From Devosia oryziradicis (GTDB taxonomy: Bacteria; Pseudomonadota; Alphaproteobacteria; Rhizobiales; Devosiaceae), in assembly GCF_016698645.1 (NCBI RefSeq), contig NZ_CP068047.1, forward strand, positions 3,383,001 through 3,447,000: a DNA stretch of 64,000 nt. Direction: 5' to 3'. The notes beneath the pieces were generated by a model. It did not search any database and was not told the origin of the DNA. It worked only from the letters and a program-made list of their open reading frames with translations. Shown here in pieces: positions 33,961 to 43,146 of this stretch; the first letter of the stretch is position 1, and each line of letters begins with the position of its first letter. A program made the position numbers and the translations under genes.

Positions 33961-34457
33961 GATGCAGACCTTTCTTCTGATGCTGCGGGGGTCGCCGTCC
34001 TGGCGCCTTGAGTTTCGAAAATTCGCCCCAGATCGGGGATGATGATGAAGCCGCCATTGCGCTTGCCGATGCCGCGAATGAATTCGGGCGGCCAGCGCAT
34101 TCCGACCTTGGGCGCCTCCTCGATGGAGGCGGCTTCGATATCGGTGACGTCGTGGACCTTGTCGGCCAGGATGCCGGCGACGGTCGGCTCGCCGTCGATA
34201 TCGATCTCCATGACCACGATGCGGGTGTCCTGGTCGGGCTCGGGCCGGTCCATGCCGAAGGTCACGCGCAGATCGGCCAGAGGCACGACACGGCCGCGGA
34301 CATTGATCAGCCCACTGACGAAGGGCGAGGCGTTGGGCACTTCGGTGATGGGTACGAGGTCAAGGATCTCGCGCACGCTGCCCGCCTCGATGGCGAACAA
34401 TTCGTCCTCCAGCCGCAGCGTCAGCGCCGTCATTGAGCCTGTGGTCATGGCGCTCAT
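33957..34457 (-). CDS. cheW: Chemotaxis coupling protein CheW (copy 1)
   Basis: A 166-residue Che[21 protein letters not shown] at the N-terminus, [19 protein letters not shown] in the middle and [13 protein letters not shown] near the end. ATG 34457 overlaps the cheA stop by 4 nt (ATGA) with GGGGAGGG upstream. The C-terminal Ala/Thr-rich tail overlaps the mcp start. The two CheW copies in this operon are only moderately similar, so they may serve different receptor arrays or compete. Confidence 0.94.
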   Translation of the reverse strand: MSAMTTGSMTALTLRLEDELFAIEAGSVREILDLVPITEVPNASPFVSGLINVRGRVVPLADLRVTFGMDRPEPDQDTRIVVMEIDIDGEPTVAGILADKVHDVTDIEAASIEEAPKVGMRWPPEFIRGIGKRNGGFIIIPDLGRIFETQGARTATPAASEERSAS

Positions 34458-36511
34458 GCCGCCCTCCCCTGGTCGACATAGAACTGGCCATGCGCAACCA
34501 GGTGCGCCGTATCGAGGATGAGCGCCACGGTGCCATCGCCCAGGATGGTCGCGCCCGAGAAGGACTTGAGCGAGGAATGCAGCTTGCTCAACTGCTTGAT
34601 GACCGTCTGGTTGTTGCCGATGATCTGATCGACCACCAGGCCCACGCGGCCTTCGCCGGACGAGACGATGACCACCTTCTGGTGCGGCTCGAGCGGCGCC
34701 TTGGTGCGGAACACTTCGCGCAGGCGCAGGAAGGGCACGAGGCTCCCGCGGATATCGAGGAAGTTGCGGCCGCGCGCATTGGCCTCGATGCCTTCGGGCA
34801 GTTCGACGCACTCCTCCACGGCGGCCAGCGGGATGGTGTAGCGGCCATTGCCGACGCGCACGAGCATGCCATCGATGATGGCAAGCGTCAGCGGCAGGCG
34901 CAGGGTCATGGTGGAGCCTTCACCCCTGACGGTCGAGACGTCGATGCTGCCGCGCAGCCCGTCGATGGTGCGCTTGACCACATCCATGCCGACCCCACGA
35001 CCCGAAAGCGACGTAACTTCCTTGGCCGTGGAGAAGCCGGGGGCGAAGATCATCTGCCAGAGATCGGCATCGGCGATCTTGGCGTCGGGTGCGAGCAGGC
35101 CCGCCTCCTCGGCCTTGGCGCGGATGCGCTCGGCATTGAGCCCTGCCCCATCATCGGTGACCGAGATGGCGACTTCGGCGCCGGCATAGACGGCCGAAAG
35201 ACGCACGGTCCCCTTGGCCGGCTTGCCGGCGGCGAGGCGCTTGTCGGCACTTTCGAGGCCGTGATCGACCGAATTGCGGATCAGGTGGACCAGCGGGTCG
35301 GCCAGGCGCTCGATCATGGTCTTGTCGAGTTCGGTATCTTCGCCGGAGGTGATGAACTCGATCTCCTTGCCCAGGTCGCGGCTGAGATCGTGCACCAGGC
35401 GGCGGAACCGGCTGAAGAGGCTACCAATGGGCACCATGCGGATGCCCATGGTGGTGTCGCGCAGCCCCGAGCTGAGGCGTTCCAGTTCCTCGGCGATGGT
35501 CTTGAGGTTGGCGTCCTGGCTCATGTTGGCGATCTGGGTCAGGCGGGCCTGGGCGATCACCAGCTCGCCGACGCGATCCATGAGCTCGTCCAGCCGCTCG
35601 GCGTCGACGCGCATGGACGATGCGGCGGCACGTTCCGGTGCCGGCGCGGTCCTCGCCGCAGGTTCGGCCGCTGCGGGCGGAGCCTTGGGCTCGGGAACGG
35701 CTGCTGCGACGGGCGCCTCGACCACGGGCTCCGGTTCGGGCTCCAGCGACAGGTCGATCTCGGCGCCTTCAGGCGCTTCGTCCGTCGACGCGCCGCTCAG
35801 CGGCTCCACCGAGAGCTCCATGCCGTCCTTGAGGAACATGAAGACGTCGTCTATGGCCCCGCGCGGGTCGTCATGCTCGATATCGATCTGCCAGCCCAGA
35901 TAGGGCACTTCGGGATCGATGACTTCGAGCGAGGGAATGGTGTCGGTCAGCGCCGTGATGGTGCAGGGACCGATCTCGCGGATCTCGTCGAGCAACAGGC
36001 GGGGATTGGTGCCGTAGACCAGGGCATCGCCGGGCAGGCGGAAGCGCAGCCGCCAGCGGGTTGCCGCCGATGCAACGGGTGCAGTGGCTGGTGCAGGTTC
36101 GGGCTGCGTGGCGGCCCCCACTGCCGCAGTCGCGGCCAGGGCGCCGGAAATCACGACATGCAGCGCGTCCAGGATAGCCTGGCCACCCAGTTGCGAGCCG
36201 TCGGGCTCCTCGATCAGCCGGTGGATGTGATCCTTGGCATCGAGCGCCACCGCGATCAGCTCGGATGTCGCAGGCGCAAGGCCCTTGCGCACCTGGTCGA
36301 AGGCGGTCTCGAATTCGTGCACGAAAGCGGCCACGGCGGTGTAGCCGAACATGGCGCCCGACCCCTTGATGGTGTGCAGTGCCCGGAAGGTCGAGTTGAT
36401 CAGGTCGTCATTGGCAGGGTTCTGCTCGAGGTCGAGCAGGCCCAGCTCCAGCTGCTCGAGCAGCTCGCGCGCCTCCTGCCGGAATGTCTCGGTGGGGTCC
36501 GGAAAGCTCAT
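34454..36511 (-). CDS. cheA: Chemotaxis histidine kinase CheA
   Basis: A 685-residue kinase. P1 HPt domain (about 1-110) with H46 in RALHTIKGSGAMFG; a middle region (about 150-235) with a P2/CheY-binding-like fold; a Pro/Ala/Glu-rich linker; P3 dimerisation (about 305-365, RVDAERLDELMDRVGELVIA); P4 ATPase with HLIRNSVDHGLE, DDGAGLN and SGRGVGMDVV; and P5 CheW-like domain (about 545-680). Phosphorylates CheY and CheB. Its start overlaps the cheY stop by 4 nt. Confidence 0.97.
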   Translation of the reverse strand: MSFPDPTETFRQEARELLEQLELGLLDLEQNPANDDLINSTFRALHTIKGSGAMFGYTAVAAFVHEFETAFDQVRKGLAPATSELIAVALDAKDHIHRLIEEPDGSQLGGQAILDALHVVISGALAATAAVGAATQPEPAPATAPVASAATRWRLRFRLPGDALVYGTNPRLLLDEIREIGPCTITALTDTIPSLEVIDPEVPYLGWQIDIEHDDPRGAIDDVFMFLKDGMELSVEPLSGASTDEAPEGAEIDLSLEPEPEPVVEAPVAAAVPEPKAPPAAAEPAARTAPAPERAAASSMRVDAERLDELMDRVGELVIAQARLTQIANMSQDANLKTIAEELERLSSGLRDTTMGIRMVPIGSLFSRFRRLVHDLSRDLGKEIEFITSGEDTELDKTMIERLADPLVHLIRNSVDHGLESADKRLAAGKPAKGTVRLSAVYAGAEVAISVTDDGAGLNAERIRAKAEEAGLLAPDAKIADADLWQMIFAPGFSTAKEVTSLSGRGVGMDVVKRTIDGLRGSIDVSTVRGEGSTMTLRLPLTLAIIDGMLVRVGNGRYTIPLAAVEECVELPEGIEANARGRNFLDIRGSLVPFLRLREVFRTKAPLEPHQKVVIVSSGEGRVGLVVDQIIGNNQTVIKQLSKLHSSLKSFSGATILGDGTVALILDTAHLVAHGQFYVDQGRAA

Positions 36512-36876
36512 GCCCCGGTCACCTTCTTGACCACGGCGAGCAACTGCTCCTGCTTGAACGGCTTGACGATCCAGCCGGTGGCGCCGGCTTCCTTGGCCTG
36601 GCGCTTGAGCTCCTCGTCCGACTCGGTGGTCAAAAGAATGATCGGCACGCCCTTGCTGGCGGGGTGCTGGCGATACTTCTTGATGAACTCGATGCCGTTC
36701 ATGACAGGCATGTTGAGATCGGTGATCACGGCATGGACGGTCTGACCGGTGGCCTTGTCGTAGCCATCTGCGCCGTTGATGGCCTCGATGACGTCGAGGC
36801 CGGCTGCGGACAGAGTCATGACCACCATCTGCCGGATGGAGGCGGAGTCATCGATCGTCAGAATGGTCTTGCTCAT
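36508..36876 (-). CDS. cheY: Chemotaxis response regulator CheY
   Basis: A 122-residue single receiver domain: acidic pair D9/D10 in LTIDDSASIRQM, phospho-acceptor D53 in AVITDLNMPVMNG, threonine in ILLTTES and lysine in IVKPFKQEQL. Carries the signal from CheA to the flagellar motor or another target. The stop overlaps the cheA start, and the start overlaps the upstream STAS gene, both by 4 nt. Confidence 0.97.
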   Translation of the reverse strand: MSKTILTIDDSASIRQMVVMTLSAAGLDVIEAINGADGYDKATGQTVHAVITDLNMPVMNGIEFIKKYRQHPASKGVPIILLTTESDEELKRQAKEAGATGWIVKPFKQEQLLAVVKKVTGA

Positions 36877-37220
36877 GCGGGCTTGCCCTCGGCAGGTGGT
36901 GCAACTTGGGTGAAAAAGGCGCTCTCGGGCGTCAGCGGCAGGCCGTCGGCGTCAAGGCAGCCGACGTCGATCAACAGGTCGCGCAGGGAGCCGGCAGGCG
37001 GCGCCGTCAGGGCGAGCGACTTGCCGGAGGCCTGGGCCTGCTTGCTGGCGGCCAGCAATAATTGGATCGTGGTGAGATCGGCGCCGGTGACGCCCTCGGT
37101 CGCGATGGCAACCCGGCCATGCCCGGCCAGCGCCTGGCGCAGGGACAAGGCGATATCCTGGGCCGCACGAAGGCCGGCATCGCCCGAAATTTTGACGAGA
37201 TGAGCACGGCCTCGGGTCAT
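36873..37220 (-). CDS. STAS-domain protein, first gene of the che operon
   Basis: A protein of about 115 residues with a STAS (anti-sigma-antagonist-like) fold: HLVKISGDAGLRAAQDIALS, RVAIATEGVTGADLTTIQLL with the strand-turn typical of the phospho-acceptor serine/threonine region, and SLALTAPPAGSLRDLLIDVG. Small STAS proteins head several alphaproteobacterial chemotaxis operons; their role is not settled. Start ATG 37220 is assumed (a TTG at 37253 is possible); no good Shine-Dalgarno was found for either. It couples to cheY by a 4-nt overlap. Confidence 0.8.
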   Translation of the reverse strand: MTRGRAHLVKISGDAGLRAAQDIALSLRQALAGHGRVAIATEGVTGADLTTIQLLLAASKQAQASGKSLALTAPPAGSLRDLLIDVGCLDADGLPLTPESAFFTQVAPPAEGKPA

Positions 37221-37388
37221 GGCAATGACCGCGCCGAGGAGCACAAAACACAACGCATACTTTTTACTACCGCTGGATGGGTCGCCGCAGCAGAAACCGT
37301 CTTACCTACCGGCTGATACTTCCGCCAAAGCGACGCATTCCTTGACTTCATTACGCGCACCGTATTCCCATCCGATGCATTACAGACC

Positions 37389-37417
37389 GTAAGGGAAGTT
37401 GATTAAGGCACCCTTAC
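37389..37417. promoter_or_regulatory. Dyad GTAAGGG-N15-CCCTTAC upstream of the che operon
   Basis: A perfect 7-bp inverted repeat with a 15-nt spacer, about 170-200 bp upstream of the STAS start codon. Candidate regulator binding site or RNA hairpin. Confidence 0.4.
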
Positions 37418-37484
37418 TGCGCGATACTTTGACGTCGCCAAATTTCATTAAACGCTCGCGACTAATAACTTGTCATCCAGTGCG

Positions 37485-37573
37485 AGTCGTTCAGCCGGTT
37501 TTGACAGATTGATTCAGTCTCGATTCAAGGTCGTTGAATCTTCGACTCGGCGACAGCGAGTCCCGGGCGAGTC
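37485..37573. promoter_or_regulatory. Cluster of seven GANTC (CcrM-type) sites
   Basis: GANTC occurs at 37485, 37511, 37522, 37536, 37544, 37558 and 37569 (start positions), seven sites in 89 bp, against about 0.35 expected by chance. Two of them form the dyad GATTCAA-N5-TTGAATC. GANTC is the target of the cell-cycle methyltransferase CcrM in alphaproteobacteria, read by GcrA. Confidence 0.7.
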
Positions 37574-37728
37574 ATGGACCAAGTATTACTTGCTATCAGG
37601 CGAAGTATTTTTGTTGCGCGCCGCGATCTGCGATGGACCTGATCTTGCGGAGCGGAGCGCGGACGGCTCCAACTCGGCTCCGGGCGGTGCGCCTGCAAGC
37701 TGATCGCGCGTTCTGTGAAAAAGCTAGG

Positions 37729-38781
37729 TCAGAAGCCGACGGCTTCGGCTTCAACCTGGGCCGCGCCCATGATGGCCTCGATTTCCGACCACTTGGCGCA
37801 GAAGGCCGCAACGCAGGCAGGGTCGAAATGGGTGCCGCTGCACGCTACGATTTCGGCATAGGCCTTGTCGAGCGGCCAGGCCGGCTTGTAGGGCCGTTCC
37901 GAACAAAGCGCGTCGAAGACGTCGGCCAGGGCCACCACGCGCGCCTCGATCGGAATGTCATTGCCCGACAATCTGTCGGGATAGCCGGTGCCATCCCAGC
38001 GCTCGTGATGGCTCTGGGCGATGAGCTCGGCCGTCCGGATCAGCTCTGACGACCCGTTTTCAAGGATGCGCGCGCCGATGGTTACATGGCTGCGCATGAT
38101 CCCGAATTCCTCCGGCGTCAGCTTGCCGGGCTTGCCCAGGATCGCGTCGGCTATGCCGATCTTGCCGATATCGTGCAGGGGGGCAGCCAAGTAGATGATG
38201 CGGCAGCGCTCGGCGCTCAGGCCGATGGCCGAGGCGATGAGCTGGCTGATCTGAGCCACGCGCGAGACATGTTCGCCAGTATCGCCGTCGCGATATTCGA
38301 TGGCGCGCGCCAGCCGCCAGATGATCTCTTCCTCGCGCGCCAGCAGGTGGGCGGTGGCGATATCCACCTCACGCGCCAGCCAGCTGGCACGGTCGGCCAG
38401 TTCCACCTGCGCCGCACGCAGGGTGAGCAGGTTGGCGACGCGGGCCTGCAGCTCGGTGGGATCGAACGGCTTGTTGACGAAGTCGGTGGCGCCGGCGCGG
38501 ATGGCCTCGATGCGCGTGGTGCGGTCCATGTCGGACGTCACCATGACGATGGGCACCAGCCGGTAGGCCTCGCGGGCGCGGAGCGCACTGGTGAACTGCA
38601 CGCCGTCCATTTCGGGCATGATGTGATCGACCAGCACCAGATCGTATTGCGTCTGGCCGGAGCGCTCGAGCGCCTCGAAGGGGTGCAGGCAGGTGTCGAT
38701 CTCGGCATTGGTCGCCGCCCCCACGATCGTACCGATCATGGCCAGGCTCGACCGGCTGTCATCAACGATCAAGACACGCAT
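37729..38781 (-). CDS. Response regulator with HD-GYP c-di-GMP phosphodiesterase domain
   Basis: About 350 residues. Receiver (1-120) with VDDSRSS, phospho-acceptor in LVLVDHIMPEMDG and lysine in FVNKPFDP; then a coiled linker and an HD-GYP domain (about 160-340) with AIEYRDGDTGEHVSRVA, the HD pair in APLHDIGKIGIAD, HVTIGARIL, and the signature HHERWDGTGYPDRLSG, all intact. Expected to hydrolyse c-di-GMP when phosphorylated. ATG 38781 gives the canonical MRVLIVDD start; ATG 38808 is an alternative. Lying just upstream of the chemotaxis operon, it suggests motility-linked c-di-GMP control. Confidence 0.92.
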   Translation of the reverse strand: MRVLIVDDSRSSLAMIGTIVGAATNAEIDTCLHPFEALERSGQTQYDLVLVDHIMPEMDGVQFTSALRAREAYRLVPIVMVTSDMDRTTRIEAIRAGATDFVNKPFDPTELQARVANLLTLRAAQVELADRASWLAREVDIATAHLLAREEEIIWRLARAIEYRDGDTGEHVSRVAQISQLIASAIGLSAERCRIIYLAAPLHDIGKIGIADAILGKPGKLTPEEFGIMRSHVTIGARILENGSSELIRTAELIAQSHHERWDGTGYPDRLSGNDIPIEARVVALADVFDALCSERPYKPAWPLDKAYAEIVACSGTHFDPACVAAFCAKWSEIEAIMGAAQVEAEAVGF

Positions 38782-38845
38782 ATCCGCCCCCGGAAACGCG
38801 GCGAGCATAGGCCGGGAGCCGTTATGCGACTGTTAATCGCATGCC

Positions 38846-38874
38846 TTGACGCACCCGGCAATTTCCAGCATCTA
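38846..38874 (+). promoter_or_regulatory. Promoter of tRNA-Gly
   Basis: -35 TTGACG (38846-38851), 17-bp spacer, -10 CATCTA (38869-38874), with 10 bp to the first base of the tRNA. Close to consensus spacing and position. Confidence 0.7.
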
Positions 38875-38884
38875 GTTGCGCATC

Positions 38885-38958
38885 GCGGGTGTAGCTCAAT
38901 GGTAGAGCAGAAGCTTCCCAAGCTTACGACGAGGGTTCGATTCCCTTCACCCGCTCCA
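38885..38958 (+). tRNA. tRNA-Gly (anticodon CCC)
   Basis: The acceptor arms GCGGGTG and CACCCGC pair perfectly. The D arm is GCTC-loop-GAGC, the anticodon loop TTCCCAA gives anticodon CCC, and the T arm is GAGGG TTCGATT CCCTT. The discriminator T and the terminal CCA are encoded. It decodes GGG codons. A promoter lies immediately upstream. No integrase or duplicated 3' end (att site) is seen next to it. Confidence 0.97.
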
Positions 38959-39056
38959 GCCTTCCAGCGGACGCGGATTTATTCAGCCAGGCGGCGACGC
39001 TGCGGCCGATGTTGCGTTTCTCGCCCGTACCTCACTGGCCCGACTTAGTCCGCGCT

Positions 39057-39973
39057 TCAGGCGCCCTCGTAGACCCGGACGCTGCGGCCATCGGGGCGCG
39101 ATACGAGCTTGCCCTGTTGCCGGACCAGCGCCGTGGCGCGGTCGGCCATGCCGGGATCGGTCTGGAGCTTGCCGCTGCCGGCATCCTCGGTCGACAGCAC
39201 GCTGGCCTTGAGCAGGCGCGAATAGGGATGCTCGGGATTGTCGAGCACGGTCCGCGCATCCCCCATTTCCACGATCCGACCGCGCTGCATGATGATCAGG
39301 CGGTTGGAGATGTAGTAGGCCGTGGCCAGGTCGTGCGTGATGTAGATAACGCTGACCTTGAGGTCGTCGCGCAGGCTCTTGAGCAGGTTGACGATGCTCA
39401 TGCGCAGGCTGGCATCGACCATGCTCACGGGTTCGTCGGCCACCAGGAGCGACGGATTGGGGATCAGGGCGCGAGCAATGGCGGCGCGCTGCAGCTGGCC
39501 GCCGCTCATTTCATGGGGAAAGCGGCCGCGGGCCTCGGCAAGGCTCAGGCCCACCTTCTGCAGGGCGCCATCCATCGCGGCGTCCAGGTCATCGCGATGG
39601 CGCAGCTTGAGGAAGCGCCGGGCGGTGGATTCGAGATAGCGGTCGATGCGCTTGAGCGGATTGAAGGCCTCGAACGGGTTCTGGAATACCGGCTGCACAT
39701 GGCCCATGAAGTCGAGTCGCTCCCGGCGGCCGACGCGGTGACTCACGGTCTTGCCGCGGAAGCTGATTTCGCCGTCGGTGGGCAGTTCCAGGCCCAGGAT
39801 CATGCGAGCCAGCGTGGTCTTGCCCGAACCGGATTCGCCGATGATCGTGAAGATTTCGGGCGTTTCGACGCTGAGCGACAGGCTCGCATCCTGCACGGCC
39901 TCAACCGTCTTGCGCGACAGCAGGCCGCCCATGGTGAAACGCTTGGAGACGTGGGAGACGTCGAGCAGGGTAC

Positions 39974-39977
<4 letters not shown>
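39057..39977 (-). CDS. ABC transporter ATP-binding protein, Opp/Dpp type (OppF/DppF-like)
   Basis: A 306-residue nucleotide-binding subunit. Walker A IGESGSGKTTLARMILGL, Q-loop PVFQNPFEAFNP, signature MSGGQLQRAAIARAL, Walker B LLVADEPVSMVD and the H-loop ITHDL are intact, and the C-terminus has HPYSRLLKASV typical of the oligopeptide/dipeptide type. ATG 39977 overlaps the stop of the other ATPase gene by 4 nt. Last gene of the importer operon. Given the arabinofuranosidase gene nearby, the substrate is probably an oligosaccharide rather than a peptide (inference). Confidence 0.9.
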
Positions 39978-40999
<1,022 letters not shown>

Positions 41000-41002
41000 G
41001 GC

Positions 41003-41860
41003 CTAGGCTCCCATGCGGCGCAGGCGGCTGCGCGGATCGATATATTCGTTCATCGAGACGGCCAGCAGGAACAGGCCCAGGAACGTCATCACGATCAGGA
41101 TCACCGGAATGACGATCCACCACCAGGTGCCCACCACCATGGCCGAGTGGCTGTTGGCCCAGTAGAGCACCGTGCCGATGGTGGGCTGGTTGATATTGGT
41201 GAAACCCAGCACGGCCAGCGTCACTTCGAGACCGATCGACCACAGCATGTTGTTCATGAAGGTGGCGAAGACGATGGGCATCACATAGGGCAGATGCTCT
41301 TCGAGCAAGATCTTGGGCGTGCTCATGCCGGCGAAGACGGCGTGGCGGGTGAATTCGCGATGCTTGAGGCCCACGGCTACCGAGCGGATCAGGCGCGCGT
41401 CGAACGGCCAGCCCAGGCCAGCCATGATCAGCGCCAGGGTGAGGCTGTCCATGTTGCTGCGCAGCACGAAATAGAACAGCACCAGAATGGGGAAGATCGG
41501 GACGGACACGAAGATGTCGTTGATGAACATCAGCACCCGGTCGACCCAGCCGCCAAGATAGCCGGCAGTGAGGCCAACCGCGATGGAAATGATGCGGCTG
41601 AGCACGGCGACGGTCAGCCCGAAAATCAGGCTGTTCTTGAAGGCAGCCGAAAGCTGCCAGAACATATCCTGGCCGCGCGAATTGGTGCCAAACCAGAATT
41701 GGGGGGACGGCGGCTGATCGGGAATGGTCATGTAGATCAGCGAGGGATCGACCGGCGAGAAGAAGCTCGCCGCCGAAAACACCACCACGATCGCCACCAG
41801 GATCAGGCCGATGGTGAATTCGATATTGTAGCGAACCAGGTCGCGGAAAACGGCAAACAT
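41003..41860 (-). CDS. ABC transporter permease, DppC/OppC-like
   Basis: A 285-residue inner-membrane permease with about six helices: N-terminal helix YNIEFTIGLILVAIVVVFSA, then the large periplasmic loop with FWFGTNSRGQDMFWQ (family-typical 'LGTDxxGRD'), and the EAA-type loop around GLKHREFTRHAVFAGMSTPK that contacts the ATPases. It starts 4 bp after the DppB-like gene. Confidence 0.9.
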   Translation of the reverse strand: MFAVFRDLVRYNIEFTIGLILVAIVVVFSAASFFSPVDPSLIYMTIPDQPPSPQFWFGTNSRGQDMFWQLSAAFKNSLIFGLTVAVLSRIISIAVGLTAGYLGGWVDRVLMFINDIFVSVPIFPILVLFYFVLRSNMDSLTLALIMAGLGWPFDARLIRSVAVGLKHREFTRHAVFAGMSTPKILLEEHLPYVMPIVFATFMNNMLWSIGLEVTLAVLGFTNINQPTIGTVLYWANSHSAMVVGTWWWIVIPVILIVMTFLGLFLLAVSMNEYIDPRSRLRRMGA

Positions 41861-41864
41861 GGGG

Positions 41865-42869
41865 TTACTCCGTCTTCACGCGCGGGTCGAGCAGCGGATG
41901 CAGCAGGTCAACGATGAAGATCGCGACGGCGACGGCGGTGATCGAGACGGTCGACACGGCCAACACCAGCGAATAGTCGCCGGCATTGACGGCATCGATC
42001 AGCAGGGAGCCCAGGCCGGGATAGTTGAAGACCTGCTCGGTGATGACGGTCCCGGAGAACACGCCACCCAAGGTCAGGGCCAGTGCCGTCAGCTGCGGCA
42101 CGACGGCGTTGCGGATCACATAGCTGCCCACGATGGTGGATTTCTTTACGCCCGCCAGCTCGGCATAGGTCACGTAGTCGTCGTTGATGACATTGGATAC
42201 CAGCGCGCGCATGCCGATGAACCAGCCGCCAAAGCCGACCAGCACGACCGAAAAGGCCGGCAGGATGGCGTGTTGCAGCACCGAACTGATGAAAGGCCAG
42301 TTGTAGCCGGGCGTCACGTCCATGGCGAAGCCGCCGGAAATGGGCAGCACCGGCCAGAGGAAACCGAAGATGATCAGCAGGATGAAGGCCACCACGTAGT
42401 AAGGAATAGGCTGGATGCCCATGGCGATGATGCCGAACATCTTGAAGAAGCGGTTGTTCTGGTTGTAGCCAGCCAGGGCACCGAGCAGGTTGCCGATGGC
42501 GAAGGTGATCAGCGTTGCCGAAACCAGCAGGCCCAGCGTCCAGGGCATGGCGCGGCTGACGATATCCATCGCCGGCGTCGGGAACGCCATCAGCGAAGGT
42601 CCCAGGTCGCCGCGGATCAGGCGGAGCCAGAAATTCACATATTGCTCATGCAGGGGCGCGCCTGTTCCGAACAGATCGTTGAGGGCCGCGCGGGTCGAGG
42701 CGATGGCTTCGGGGGACAGATTGGCGCGCGCCGAGAGACGCCCCAGGACCTGCTCCACCGGATTGATCGGCGACAGATGCGTCACAAGAAACGTCGCCGA
42801 GATACCGCAGAAAATGACCGCCAGCATCTGCAGCGCGCGTTTGGCGACGAACCATAGATAACCGTGCAT
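41865..42869 (-). CDS. ABC transporter permease, DppB/OppB-like
   Basis: A 334-residue permease. It begins YLWFVAKRALQMLAVIFCGI, has the periplasmic domain with HLSPINPVEQVLG, and the EAA loop region MRALVSNVINDDYVTYAEL followed by VKKSTIVGSYVIRNAV. Six membrane helices are predicted. It is preceded by a 277-bp gap after the binding-protein gene that contains two strong hairpins and a degenerate repeat copy. Confidence 0.9.
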   Translation of the reverse strand: MHGYLWFVAKRALQMLAVIFCGISATFLVTHLSPINPVEQVLGRLSARANLSPEAIASTRAALNDLFGTGAPLHEQYVNFWLRLIRGDLGPSLMAFPTPAMDIVSRAMPWTLGLLVSATLITFAIGNLLGALAGYNQNNRFFKMFGIIAMGIQPIPYYVVAFILLIIFGFLWPVLPISGGFAMDVTPGYNWPFISSVLQHAILPAFSVVLVGFGGWFIGMRALVSNVINDDYVTYAELAGVKKSTIVGSYVIRNAVVPQLTALALTLGGVFSGTVITEQVFNYPGLGSLLIDAVNAGDYSLVLAVSTVSITAVAVAIFIVDLLHPLLDPRVKTE

Positions 42870-42897
42870 GCAGACTCCTCAACCGTCCTTATTCAAT

Positions 42898-43034
42898 CTC
42901 GCCCCGCCCTTGGGGAGGGACGCGAGACCGGAGCTGGCTTGCCGACTCCGCTGGGTCGAGCAGGAAGGGAGATGCGTGTCCGAGAGTTCGGTGCGCCTGA
43001 CTCCACCTCCCAACCTCGCCCATCGCGGGGAGGC
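42898..43034. repeat. Palindromic GC-rich repeat, degenerate copy 4
   Basis: Two fragments related to the family: 42898-42922 (CTCGCCCCGCCCTTGGGGAG) and 43003-43034 (CCACCTCCCAACCTCGCCC followed by ATCGCGGGGAGGCG). The second is close to the CCTCCCAACCTCCCCCATCG module of the other copies with several substitutions. Confidence 0.65.
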
Positions 43035-43073
43035 GCCGTTCCGATTTTTGGCTTGCGGCCACCGAAAAATGGC

Positions 43074-43103
43074 GAGGGGCACGAAGGAAGACTCGTGCCC
43101 CTC
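43074..43103 (-). terminator. Second intercistronic hairpin after the Opp-type binding protein
   Basis: A perfect 11-bp stem (GAGGGGCACGA / TCGTGCCCCTC) with an 8-nt loop. On the minus strand it is followed by GCCATTTTTCGG, so it may act as a partial terminator between the binding-protein and permease genes. Confidence 0.65.
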
Positions 43104-43108
43104 AGAAC

Positions 43109-43130
43109 GGCCCGGCAAACATGCCGGGCC
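43109..43130 (-). terminator. First intercistronic hairpin after the Opp-type binding protein
   Basis: A perfect 9-bp stem (GGCCCGGCA / TGCCGGGCC) with a 4-nt loop, 17 bp after the stop of the binding-protein gene. It probably protects the upstream mRNA 3' end. Confidence 0.6.
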
Positions 43131-43146
43131 ATCCGGGAGGACAATG

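Larger units (their letters stand above)
37221..37728. other. 508-bp non-coding, relatively AT-rich region upstream of the che operon
   Basis: No credible gene is seen; the open frame 37470-37703 has no family features and unsuitable composition. Contents that stand out are a GTAAGGG-N15-CCCTTAC dyad (37389-37417), a cluster of seven GANTC sites (37485-37573), and GATTCAA-N5-TTGAATC (37522-37540). Presumably it holds the promoter of the che operon (minus strand). Confidence 0.6.

Noticed and set aside
31329..34457. Two cheW genes as a recent duplication
   Set aside because: The two proteins are only moderately similar and differ in C-termini, so they are old paralogues.
34433..36745. 770-codon plus-strand frame opposite cheA
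   Set aside because: Antisense shadow of cheA; His/Gly/Asp-rich composition typical of reversed GC-rich coding sequence.
37470..37703. Small open frame (77 codons) in the che upstream region
   Set aside because: No Shine-Dalgarno, no family, and it covers the GANTC cluster and palindromes; more likely chance.
38885..39056. tRNA-Gly as an integration site of a genomic island
   Set aside because: No integrase, no direct repeat of the tRNA 3' end and no composition shift next to it.
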